Positions 1 through 7,317 of a stretch of 64,000 nucleotides of DNA are shown here, piece after piece; position 1 is the first letter of the stretch, and each line of letters starts with the position of its first letter. The stretch lies in NCBI RefSeq assembly GCF_038595055.1, contig NZ_CP152002.1, positions 6,444,501-6,508,500 of the forward strand, written 5' to 3'. Made by a program: the position numbers and the translations under genes. The stretch is from Paenibacillus sp. FSL R7-0345. GTDB taxonomy: Bacteria; Bacillota; Bacilli; Paenibacillales; Paenibacillaceae. The notes beneath the pieces were generated by a model. It made no database searches and had not been told where the DNA came from. It saw only the letters and a list, made by a program, of their open reading frames with translations.

Positions 1-770
1 AGCACACCGCCCGGATCATTGCGCACATCAATGACAAGCCCCTTCATGCCCTGCTTCTCCAGATTGTTCAGCTCTTCCTTAAACCGCTCAGCGGTATTCA
101 TCGAGAACTGGGTCACTTCAATGACGCCGACTCCGTCCTTCTCCATAGTGGCATAGACGGTCTCCAGCTTCACATCATCGCGGGTAATAACAAATTCCAG
201 CGGCTCCGCCGAACCAGTACGCTGTACCTTAAGCGTTGCCTTACTGCCTTTGGGCCCGCGGATCTTGGCAACAGCGTCATTCAGTTCCAGCCCTTCCAGC
301 GTTTCGCCGTTTACGGACAGAATGACGTCCTTGGCCTGAATCCCGGCCTTTTCGGCCGGAGCTCCCTTAATCGGGGACACAACGACAACCTTGCCGTTAT
401 CCGAGGATACCTCTGCGCCAATGCCGGAGAAGGAGCCTTCAATGCTCTCTTCAAACTTCTCTGCTGTTTCCTTGCCCATATAATTGGAATAAGGGTCGCC
501 CAGTGCTTCCATCATACCGTTGACAGCACCGTCGATCAGCTTGTTCCGGTCCACCGTATCGTAGTAGTTATCTTCAATCAGGTTCAGCGCGGTGCCCAGC
601 TTCTGGGATTCCTTATCCTGCAGGCCGCCACCTGTCTGCAAAACAGCTGTAACCCCTTCTCCCGCAGCTTGTCCGACAACCTGCATATAACCTGTCACGC
701 CCAGGGTTAGAAGACTGCCGCAGAGCAGCGCAGCGACGATCATAAAGACCGCCGTGCTTTTCTTTAACAT
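1..770 (-). CDS. ctpB: CtpB-like S41 carboxy-terminal processing protease, N-terminal part (cut by window edge)
   Basis: Secreted or membrane-anchored serine protease of the C-terminal processing family. The reading frame is open from the ATG at 770 to the left edge. It starts with a lysine-rich tip and one hydrophobic segment (about residues 5-30, signal anchor), then the S41 helical region with a DPYSNYMG motif, then a PDZ domain (about residues 100-185, with the GIGAEVSSD and GAPAEKAGIQAKDVI blocks). The last visible residues (VIDVRNDPGG) open the protease core; the catalytic Ser-Lys pair lies outside the window. GGGACGG precedes the ATG. It sits downstream of ftsE-ftsX-murein hydrolase, as ctpB does in B. 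subtilis, where it cleaves SpoIVFA during sporulation. Other CtpA paralogues cannot be excluded, so the symbol rests mainly on synteny. Confidence 0.85.
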   Translation of the reverse strand, partial: MLKKSTAVFMIVAALLCGSLLTLGVTGYMQVVGQAAGEGVTAVLQTGGGLQDKESQKLGTALNLIEDNYYDTVDRNKLIDGAVNGMMEALGDPYSNYMGKETAEKFEESIEGSFSGIGAEVSSDNGKVVVVSPIKGAPAEKAGIQAKDVILSVNGETLEGLELNDAVAKIRGPKGSKATLKVQRTGSAEPLEFVITRDDVKLETVYATMEKDGVGVIEVTQFSMNTAERFKEELNNLEKQGMKGLVIDVRNDPGGV

Positions 771-906
771 GATGTTCCCACCGTCCCTTCTGTCCATTCT
801 CTCAAGCCCGCACCCGTCCGGCAAGGACGGTATCTCTTCCAGTATATGCCGCAGTGCGGATTAATATTTATTTCGCAGATCAAACTTATGATTTTTCAGG
901 GTTAAT

Positions 907-2214
907 CTACAGATAAGGCATCGGATCAACAGTCTTGCCGTCTACCCGAACTTCAAAGTGCAGATGCGGTCCGGTGGAGCGTCCAGTGGAGCCGGATTCG
1001 GCAATTACTTCACCTCTGGAAACCTTGTCTCCAGGAGAAACCTTGAGGCCGCCCTCACGGATGTGGCCGTAAAGCGTCCATACACCGCCGCCGTGGTCAA
1101 TAATGACGCAGTAGCCGTAGCCGCTCCACCATTCGGCCACCAGGACAGTACCCGAGTCCGCAGCATGAATGCTCGTTCCCTGCGGAACTGCAAAGTCTAC
1201 GCCGGTATGCATTTTGCCGACCTCACCCGTTACCGGATGCGTCCGCTTTCCGTAACCCGAAGAGATCCGCGCCGAACCTACAGGCAGCAGGAACGGCCCG
1301 TCGCCGCCGGAATACTCCGAGGAGGAGCTTACACTGCTTACACCGCTGGAAGCCTTGGCCTTCGCTTTAGCTGCTGCTGCTTTGCGCGCCGCTTCCGCTT
1401 TGGCTGCTGCCGCTTTCGCTGCCGCCGCTCTGCGTGCCGCTTCCTCCGCTTTCAGCTTGTTCTTCTGTGTTTCGAGTGCGGAACGGTCACTGGCCAATTG
1501 CACCAGCTTGGCTTCCTGCTCCTCGGAAATTTCACCGGAAACAAGAATTTCTTCATCATAATAAGCAATAAGCTCCTGCTTCTCCGCTTCCTTCTCTTTA
1601 AGAATGCTGCGCTGATCCTCCAGATCGGTATACAGCTGCTTGGCATTGGCATACTGCCCTTCCAGCTCGATCTTCTTAGCCACCACGGTCTCTTTATCCA
1701 GCTTGTGCTGCTCCAGCAGATCCTGGTCCTGGTCTACGATCATTTTAAGCGAATCGGCCCGGTCCAGAAAATCCGAAAAGCTGGTCGAAGACAGCAGCAC
1801 GTCAAGATAGGAAACTGCCCCATCTGTATACATCAGGCGGACACGGGATTCCAGCAGCTTTTCACGCGAAGCAATCCGTTCCTCAGCATCACTCAGCTCG
1901 GTTGCCGTTACATTCAGCGACTCCTCGGTGCTGGCGATTTTGCCGGAAATGGCCGTCATTTCACCCTTCACCTGCGCAATCTGACCCAAGACATAGTCGA
2001 GATTCTGCGTCGTTTTGTTCTTATAGTGCTGTGCCTCCTGATTACGGGAAGCCGCCTTCTCCTGTGCGGCCTTAGCGGCCTGCACCTCTTGCTGCAGCTT
2101 CTTCAGCTGCTGATCTATTTCAGCGACAGTTGTCTTTTTGGCATATCCGTCAGAGGATCCTAAAAAAGTGACAGCCAGCAGGGCTACGGCTAATCCGGCA
2201 GCAATCTTCTTCAA
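907..2214 (-). CDS. EnvC-like murein hydrolase (coiled coil plus M23/LytM peptidase)
   Basis: Secreted zinc endopeptidase predicted to cut peptidoglycan cross-links under FtsEX control. A signal peptide (residues 1-25) is followed by a long coiled coil (about 30-255, glutamine/lysine/glutamate heptads), an Ala/Lys-rich linker, and a C-terminal LytM domain (about 310-435). The domain keeps the zinc ligands: HTGVD holds the first His and Asp, and HLHFE holds the last His, so it should be active, not a degenerate activator. The start is TTG at 2214, with GGGGAG eight bases upstream. It lies about 60 bp downstream of ftsX in the same direction. EnvC is the FtsEX partner in proteobacteria; B. subtilis FtsEX uses the NlpC/P60 enzyme CwlO instead. 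Partnership with the adjacent FtsX is inferred from position and coiled-coil architecture. Confidence 0.88.
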   Translation of the reverse strand: MKKIAAGLAVALLAVTFLGSSDGYAKKTTVAEIDQQLKKLQQEVQAAKAAQEKAASRNQEAQHYKNKTTQNLDYVLGQIAQVKGEMTAISGKIASTEESLNVTATELSDAEERIASREKLLESRVRLMYTDGAVSYLDVLLSSTSFSDFLDRADSLKMIVDQDQDLLEQHKLDKETVVAKKIELEGQYANAKQLYTDLEDQRSILKEKEAEKQELIAYYDEEILVSGEISEEQEAKLVQLASDRSALETQKNKLKAEEAARRAAAAKAAAAKAEAARKAAAAKAKAKASSGVSSVSSSSEYSGGDGPFLLPVGSARISSGYGKRTHPVTGEVGKMHTGVDFAVPQGTSIHAADSGTVLVAEWWSGYGYCVIIDHGGGVWTLYGHIREGGLKVSPGDKVSRGEVIAESGSTGRSTGPHLHFEVRVDGKTVDPMPYL

Positions 2215-2275
2215 CTTGCACTCCCCATCCTTTTACTCCGAAATTTATAATGTCATTCTCTTGTCAGAAACAGCT

Positions 2276-3190
2276 CTACACCTTCAAAAACTTGCGGATC
2301 GATACGGTACTTCCCCAAATTCCGATCAGCATACCCAGACCTATCAGCAGTCCGCTCATCAGAACCCAGATTTCATTGAACGGAATCAGCTGCAGGCCCA
2401 GCATCGGATCTCCCTGGACGGAGCGGGTCAGACTGCTGTAACCGAGAAACAGAATCCCAGAGGTCACCAGCGAGCCGATCAGCCCGATCAAAGCCCCTTC
2501 AATAAAAAACGGCCAGCGGATAAAAGCATTCGTCGCCCCCACCAGCTTCATAATGCCGATTTCCTTGCGGCGGGCGAGAATCGTTACACGAATCGTATTG
2601 GAGATCAGGAACATGGACATCAAGGCCAGTCCTGCCACAAAAATAAAGCCTATATTGCGCACAGCACGCGTAATCTTAAACAGTGTCTCCACTGAGCCTT
2701 TACCGTAGTTCACTTTATATATCGGCTGTTCAGTATGAGTTTTGTTTAGTGCTTCTATCTTATCTGCTACAAACGGGACTGTGGTCGGTTCGATAACTTC
2801 AACCAGCAGCTTGTCCGGCAGCGGATTATTATCTTCGTCAAAGCCATCAAGCAGCTCAGCTGCATCCGGTCCCATATCCTCACGGAACTCAATCAGCCCC
2901 TGCTCCTTGGATACGAACTCCACCTTGCTTACTTCCGGCATGCTCCCGATTTCGTTCTGCAGGGTTTCCCGCATCTTCTGATCGGTATTAAGCGTCAGAT
3001 GCACATTGATCTGCACCTGGCTGTCCGCCTTGTCGGCGATGGAATTCACATTAAGTACAAGCAGTATAAAGACACCGAGCACGAATAGGGAGACGACGAT
3101 AGACGTGATGGAAGCCACCGACATCCAGCCGTTGCGGAATACGTTTTTGAAGCCTTCCCGCATGTGGCGCAAGAAGGTTTTAAAACTCAT
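2276..3190 (-). CDS. ftsX: Cell division protein FtsX, membrane subunit
   Basis: Membrane half of the FtsEX complex, which passes the ATPase signal of FtsE across the membrane to a cell-wall hydrolase. The 304 residues show the family layout: a cytoplasmic N-terminus, TM1 (about 25-45), a large extracellular loop (about 50-165) that in the family binds the hydrolase, then three TM segments (about 175-195, 225-245, 270-290) with the RRKEIGIMKLVGAT coupling region. The ATG overlaps the last 11 bp of ftsE, so the two are translationally coupled. A GCCGATATATA string inside the gene (2719-2726) resembles a sigma-D -10 box but is coding and lacks a correctly spaced -35. Confidence 0.95.
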   Translation of the reverse strand: MSFKTFLRHMREGFKNVFRNGWMSVASITSIVVSLFVLGVFILLVLNVNSIADKADSQVQINVHLTLNTDQKMRETLQNEIGSMPEVSKVEFVSKEQGLIEFREDMGPDAAELLDGFDEDNNPLPDKLLVEVIEPTTVPFVADKIEALNKTHTEQPIYKVNYGKGSVETLFKITRAVRNIGFIFVAGLALMSMFLISNTIRVTILARRKEIGIMKLVGATNAFIRWPFFIEGALIGLIGSLVTSGILFLGYSSLTRSVQGDPMLGLQLIPFNEIWVLMSGLLIGLGMLIGIWGSTVSIRKFLKV

Positions 3191-3866
3191 AACCGTATTC
3201 CCCTCTCACCTGGTCTCTGACAATGTTGCCATGCTCGATCGCCAGCACCCGTTTGCGCATCTTATTAACAATATCCCTGTTGTGGGTAGCCATTACAATC
3301 GTTGTGCCGCGGAAATTGATTTCGTCAAGCAGCTGCATGATGCCCCAGGAGGTCTCCGGGTCCAGGTTACCGGTAGGCTCGTCCGCAATAATAACCGACG
3401 GATTGTTGACAATTGCCCGGGCAATTGCAATCCGCTGCTGCTCTCCGCCTGAGAGCTGGGAAGGTTCGCGGTTCGCTTTGCTGCGCAGTCCTACGAGATC
3501 AAGCACTTCGTTGACACGCTTCTTAATGATTTTCTTGGGGGCCTCAATAACCTCCATCGCAAAAGCAACATTCTCGTAAGCTGTCAGCTTCGGCAGCAGC
3601 CGGAAGTCCTGGAACACTACGCCGATATTGCGCCTTACATAAGGAATTTTACGCGGCTTCAGCTTGCCTATATTGAACCCGCCTACTGAAATCTGGCCTT
3701 TCGTCGGTGTTTCTTCTCTATAAATTAATTTCATAAAGGTTGATTTTCCTGCGCCGGACGGTCCGACGACATACACGAATTCATTGCGGTCAATCTTGAC
3801 GGATATTCCCTGAAGAGCGTTAGTCCCGTTGGGATACGTTTTCCACACATCCTGCATTTCGATCAA
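3180..3866 (-). CDS. ftsE: Cell division ATP-binding protein FtsE
   Basis: ABC ATPase that pairs with FtsX to gate peptidoglycan hydrolysis. Walker A is GPSGAGKS, the signature is LSGGEQQR, Walker B is VIIADEPTGNLDPE, and the H-loop is MATHNRD. I place the start at the TTG at 3866: it gives a 228-residue protein beginning M-I-E-M-Q-D-V, matching the usual FtsE start, and lies nine bases after GGGAA. A GTG at 3875 is in frame but leaves no spacing to that ribosome site. First gene of ftsE-ftsX-M23 hydrolase-ctpB. The upstream gap carries a sigma-D-like -10 box at 4124-4131. Confidence 0.94.
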   Translation of the reverse strand: MIEMQDVWKTYPNGTNALQGISVKIDRNEFVYVVGPSGAGKSTFMKLIYREETPTKGQISVGGFNIGKLKPRKIPYVRRNIGVVFQDFRLLPKLTAYENVAFAMEVIEAPKKIIKKRVNEVLDLVGLRSKANREPSQLSGGEQQRIAIARAIVNNPSVIIADEPTGNLDPETSWGIMQLLDEINFRGTTIVMATHNRDIVNKMRKRVLAIEHGNIVRDQVRGEYGYEF

Positions 3867-4123
3867 AGTTATCACTTCCCGATTTTGTCGTATTCTGCCG
3901 GCCGTTCGTCAGGTTCGACACCAGACCGCAGAAGCTTCCATAAACTGCCCTAACCACAAGCTTATCTATTGTAACAAATCTGTAACCAGTTTAGTACCCC
4001 GAAAGTTTTTCTGAACCCGGTCATATACATAAAACAAGCCCACGAATAGCGGGTTGCCGTTACTTTGTAATACATTCGAGCATCGCTTAACAAATTCCTG
4101 CCAGCCGCTGCAGCTTCATCTAT

Positions 4124-4150
4124 ATATCGGCCGGAATGCATAATCCGTAA
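4124..4150 (-). promoter_or_regulatory. Sigma-D-like -10 box upstream of ftsE
   Basis: On the minus strand GCCGATAT (4131 to 4124) is followed by ATA. Fifteen bases upstream is TTAC, a poor -35 compared with TAAA. The box is about 260 bp ahead of ftsE. The rest of the 338-bp gap between ftsE and the divergent VanW gene (3867-4213) shows no convincing gene; an 88-codon open frame there has no family look. Promoter status is inferred from the -10 only. Confidence 0.35.
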
Positions 4151-4213
4151 GCTTTTATTTCCGGCCTGCGCTGCTGCCCTGCGCAAATCCGCCGCCCCGA
4201 AGGAGACCTTCTG

Positions 4214-5644
4214 ATGAAAAAAATCCACCTCGCCCTCATTGCGGCCATCACGCTGCTGCTGACCGGATCCCTGCTAGCCGGCGGGCTTCATGTATATGGA
4301 GGCCAGCAGACCCTGCCCAAGAACACCCGGCTGGCCGGCTGGGAGATCGGCGGCATGGACATAGCCGAAGTCCGCAGCGTACTGGCAGTCCGGCTGAAGG
4401 CCCTTGAATCCCTTCCCCTGGTTCTCAAGGCAGGCGCTAATACAGAGATGACCGTTACCCTGCAGCAGGCTGGTGTGACTTATGAAGCTGAGGACTTCCT
4501 TCAGGGTTTGAAGGCATTGGCTGAAGGAAGAATGCTTGAGCGGGCCAAAACCCGGCACCATTTCGCAGAAAGCTGGGAGCTGGGCATCCATCTGGAAATA
4601 GACCAGCTACAGTCAAGCTTAAGTCCGGCCTGGGAAAACGAATCCTTCGGCATTCCGGCTGATGCCACCCGGCGCATTACTGACGATGACCGGGTAGTCT
4701 ATACCGAAGAAACTACGTCCTATGAAGTGGACTGGCACGGGCTTGAGCTTGCTCTGCAGGCGGCTCTGCCGGTAAAGCTCATTAGTCCGGACACTTTGCA
4801 GGGCAAGAGCCTTAGTCTTGAAGTGCCATTGACTGTTAAAGAGCCGGCAATAACCTTAAAGGCGCTTCAGGATCAGGGAATTGAACGTAAAATCACGCAG
4901 TTCAGCACTTCCCTGGGTTTAAGCGGACCCGGCCGTACCTTTAACGTGGAAGCTGCCGCCAAAGCGGTGAACGGCACGATCCTGCCGCCGGGAGCTATAT
5001 TCGATTACGGCAAGGCCATTGAAAAAGCCCAGCGGGACTCCGGTCTCCGGGAAGCGCCGGTTATTGTAAACGGAAAGCTGCAGCCCGGGACGGGCGGAGG
5101 GATCTGCCAGGTATCCAGCACCCTTTATAATGCTGCGCTCAGAGCCGGTCTTGAGATTGTGGAACGGCGTAACCATTCTCTGCCGGTCAATTATCTGCCA
5201 AAGGGCCAGGATGCTACGTTTGCCCAGGGTTATATTAACTTCCGGTTCCGCAACAATACCGGCAAATACCTGATCATCAAAGCGGCCGTTCAGGGCCGTA
5301 CCTTGACCGTGAAGCTGTTTGGAACGTTCCCGAAAAACGTCTACTATACCGTACAGTCCAAGACTGTGGAAATTCTGCAGCCTGCGGCGAGATACGTTAG
5401 TGATTCCTCGCTGCCCCGCGGAGGCACCCGCGTGATTCAGAGCGGTAAGGTCGGGTATGTAGTAGAAACCTATATTACACGTTATGTTGACGGTACAGCA
5501 GCGGAGACAACAAAGCTCTCCCGGGATGTCTATCCGGCACAGAAACAGGTGATCGCCATCAACCGGGGAGGAATGAGCAAAGCAGTCCAGCCTGAGCCTG
5601 CCAGGAAACCGCTTGTTGAGGACGGCGTACGCAGCAACGAATGA
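4214..5644 (+). CDS. VanW/YoaR-like cell-wall protein
   Basis: Exported protein of the VanW family, function not established biochemically. Residues 1-25 form a lysine-led signal peptide or anchor. Residues about 50-210 contain two repeats resembling the YoaR-type putative peptidoglycan-binding domain (NTRLAGWEIGGMD at the first). The VanW domain follows at about 230-370, marked by SLGLSGPGRTFNVEAAAKAVNG, PPGAIFDYGKAI and GTGGGICQVSSTLYNAALRAG. The C-terminal part, about 375-450, resembles a G5-like beta module. GGAG precedes the ATG by eight bases. It is a single gene divergent from ftsE and ended by a strong terminator. Neighbouring envelope genes support a cell-wall role; vancomycin resistance is not implied. 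Confidence 0.85.
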   Translation: MKKIHLALIAAITLLLTGSLLAGGLHVYGGQQTLPKNTRLAGWEIGGMDIAEVRSVLAVRLKALESLPLVLKAGANTEMTVTLQQAGVTYEAEDFLQGLKALAEGRMLERAKTRHHFAESWELGIHLEIDQLQSSLSPAWENESFGIPADATRRITDDDRVVYTEETTSYEVDWHGLELALQAALPVKLISPDTLQGKSLSLEVPLTVKEPAITLKALQDQGIERKITQFSTSLGLSGPGRTFNVEAAAKAVNGTILPPGAIFDYGKAIEKAQRDSGLREAPVIVNGKLQPGTGGGICQVSSTLYNAALRAGLEIVERRNHSLPVNYLPKGQDATFAQGYINFRFRNNTGKYLIIKAAVQGRTLTVKLFGTFPKNVYYTVQSKTVEILQPAARYVSDSSLPRGGTRVIQSGKVGYVVETYITRYVDGTAAETTKLSRDVYPAQKQVIAINRGGMSKAVQPEPARKPLVEDGVRSNE

Positions 5645-5666
5645 CATATACCCGCTCTTCCGCTGC

Positions 5667-5703
5667 AAAAGACGGTCAGAATCAGCTCTGACCGTCTTTT
5701 TTA
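5667..5703 (+). terminator. Rho-independent terminator of the VanW-like gene
   Basis: AAAGACGGTCAGA and TCTGACCGTCTTT pair perfectly around a six-base loop and run into T6, 23 bp after the stop codon. Confidence 0.93.
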
Positions 5704-5743
5704 CATTGCCATTACCTGGAACAGCATTTAAGTTTACGCCTGA

Positions 5744-5896
5744 GCGTTACGCTGGAGGGAGACTAGCAGCAGAAAGGATGAATCCTTATGGGCTGCAGCC
5801 ATGAACCGGGCGGATACCCACAAAGCGGACTGCATCATCGTAACCCGTGAAGGCAAGTATGCAGGCGTCATTCACACCTCTGACCTGACCGGTTAA
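5744..5896 (+). pseudogene. Remnant of a CBS-domain gene
   Basis: An open stretch with no in-frame start matching a CBS domain encodes DESLWAAAMNRADTHKAD followed by CIIVTREGKYAGVIHTSDL and a TAA. This is the C-terminal two thirds of a CBS domain: an alternating helix, the I-V strand, a G-K-Y-x-G turn and the terminal S-D-L. An ATG at 5801 would give only 31 residues. No gene-length frame precedes it, because a stop (5741) and the VanW terminator lie just upstream. I read it as the tail of a lost CBS-domain gene. A short chance similarity is the alternative. Confidence 0.45.
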
Positions 5897-5902
5897 CTTT
5901 TA

Positions 5903-6505
5903 CTAGAATAAAGTGTCCGGCGACATATCAATTCTCCAGTAGCCGTTTACTTTTTTCAGCTTGACCACAACATCGGCGTTATCCCCCTGCCCGTCCTGCT
6001 GCGGCACACTGAGCTCAAATACAGCAGTTGTTGCTGTTTTGGAGACCATAACGGCTGTAGCTTTATCGTACTGCAGCTGGTTGCCCAAGTCCTCGTTAAT
6101 CTGCGCCATTCTGCCGTTCACTTCAATGAACTGAGTCTGTGCATAAAAGGCAGCCGCATTGTGCGTGTATGCTCTTTTTATGTAATTCATCAGCTGCTGC
6201 TTCGTACCGAGATCACTGGAAAGGTAGCGGTACTCCGTTCCGTTGTACATAAAAGTTTCCATGCCATGGGTATTGCCGCCCGCATTGGAATAGGTGTACA
6301 GCTTCTTGGCATGCACAACCAGCGGAATAACACTTTTGACCGTCAGATTGTTGATCGTCGCAGGACCTTCTTTGCCTGGCAAAGAGGCTGCTACTGTTTT
6401 GATAGCTGTGCTTCCTGCAGCCGGCGAAGCCGCCAGCGCCCCGCTTCCCGCCGAAACCAGACCCAGAGATAATGCCAGTGTACCGATCATCCATTTTTTG
6501 TTCAT
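5903..6505 (-). CDS. IseA-like secreted inhibitor of DL-endopeptidases
   Basis: A 200-residue secreted protein with a clean signal peptide (cut near ALA-ASP, residue 26). The mature part (YRYLSSDLGTKQQLMNYI, then AFYAQTQFIEVNGRMAQI, then VVVKLKKVNGYWRIDM) has the look of the IseA/YoeB family, which in B. subtilis binds and inhibits NlpC/P60 DL-endopeptidases at the wall. AAAGGAGG sits eight bases before the ATG. Single gene. Its neighbourhood (M23 hydrolase, FtsEX, VanW) is a cell-wall one. Family assignment is from memory of the conserved blocks; a generic DUF secreted protein is the alternative. Confidence 0.68.
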   Translation of the reverse strand: MNKKWMIGTLALSLGLVSAGSGALAASPAAGSTAIKTVAASLPGKEGPATINNLTVKSVIPLVVHAKKLYTYSNAGGNTHGMETFMYNGTEYRYLSSDLGTKQQLMNYIKRAYTHNAAAFYAQTQFIEVNGRMAQINEDLGNQLQYDKATAVMVSKTATTAVFELSVPQQDGQGDNADVVVKLKKVNGYWRIDMSPDTLF

Positions 6506-6652
6506 CGTAATTTCCTCCTTTTATTCTGCTTCATTAAGTAGAGTGCAGGGTATCTTCTTTGCAATGTTCATTACTTTATACCTTACGGCAGCCTGTAAGC
6601 TAAAATACCCAATCCTTCCAATAATGAAAACGGATTTAATGTATGAGGGGTA

Positions 6653-6690
6653 CAAAAAACTCCGCTTTCCCTGAACAGGAAAACGGAGCA
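6653..6690 (-). terminator. Terminator at the end of the pilus operon
   Basis: On the minus strand CTCCGTTTTCC and GGAAAGCGGAG pair around a seven-base loop and are followed by T6. It lies 28 bp after pilO. The rest of 6506-6717 shows nothing else I can name. Confidence 0.85.
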
Positions 6691-6717
6691 GATATTAAAT
6701 CATATAAAGTTCCGCGG

Positions 6718-7317
6718 TTATTCGGTTGAATCTACTTGATAATATGCTGTAAAAGCCACATTGGCCGTCAGGATACTACCCGGCTTCTGCGCGGTTGGAA
6801 ACTCATAAGGCTGCTGAAAAGCAAAGGAATCGACCGTAATCAATCTTGGCATTTTATTCAGCTGCTTCAGCCATTCGTGAATCTCAATATATCCGCCTTC
6901 CACAACAGCTGTCATCTTGATCTCCTGCAGCCCGGCTGCAGAGGTGGCCGGTACTCCCGCCCAAGTGCTAGCTGTACTTGTACCGGTCAACGAGAATCCG
7001 ATATCCTTTAGCCTGGCATGTGAGCTGCTGCCGATTGCCTTCAGGTCATTGATCAGTGCCTCATTACCGTCCCCAAGCGGAATAGCCGCCAGTAAGGTCT
7101 CTTCATCTGAAGTCAGGTTGTCTCCGGCGGTCTGGAGTTCATTGATCTTGTTCTCCAGCACGGATCTTTCCCGTTCCAGCAGGGAGAGCTCGCTGTTCTG
7201 CATAGCTATATCGCTGCTTACCGGACGAATCGCCAGCATATAAAAAGCCAGCAGAATCAGAAACAGGATGAGCATACCCATTACAATCGGTGAGCGGTAC
7301 TTGTTAATTTGCTCCAC
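6718..7317 (-). CDS. pilO: Type IV pilus inner-membrane protein PilO
   Basis: Alignment-complex subunit: a bitopic membrane protein that pairs with PilN. It has a short cytoplasmic tip, one TM segment (about residues 9-31), a coiled coil (about 35-75) and a ferredoxin-like C-terminal domain (GYIEIHEWLKQLNKMPRLITVDSFAF is the typical PilO block, seen around residues 125-155). The start is GTG at 7317, seven bases after a GGGGGAGCGG ribosome site; it overlaps the end of the preceding gene by 14 bp. A longer frame to 7353 exists but has no ribosome site. Last gene of the pilus operon. No PilP or PilQ follows, as expected without an outer membrane. Confidence 0.82.
   Translation of the reverse strand: MEQINKYRSPIVMGMLILFLILLAFYMLAIRPVSSDIAMQNSELSLLERERSVLENKINELQTAGDNLTSDEETLLAAIPLGDGNEALINDLKAIGSSSHARLKDIGFSLTGTSTASTWAGVPATSAAGLQEIKMTAVVEGGYIEIHEWLKQLNKMPRLITVDSFAFQQPYEFPTAQKPGSILTANVAFTAYYQVDSTE

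Noticed and set aside
958..2163. Plus-strand frame of 401 codons opposite the M23 hydrolase
   Set aside because: Antisense shadow; cysteine- and arginine-rich low-complexity product mirroring the Ala/Lys linker of the real gene.
2719..2726. GCCGATAT box inside ftsX
   Set aside because: It encodes the protein sequence QPIYKV in a conserved gene and the only TAAA upstream is at 18 bases; taken as chance.
3962..4228. 88-codon minus-strand frame upstream of ftsE
   Set aside because: No ribosome site and no family look, and it overlaps the start of the plus-strand VanW gene.
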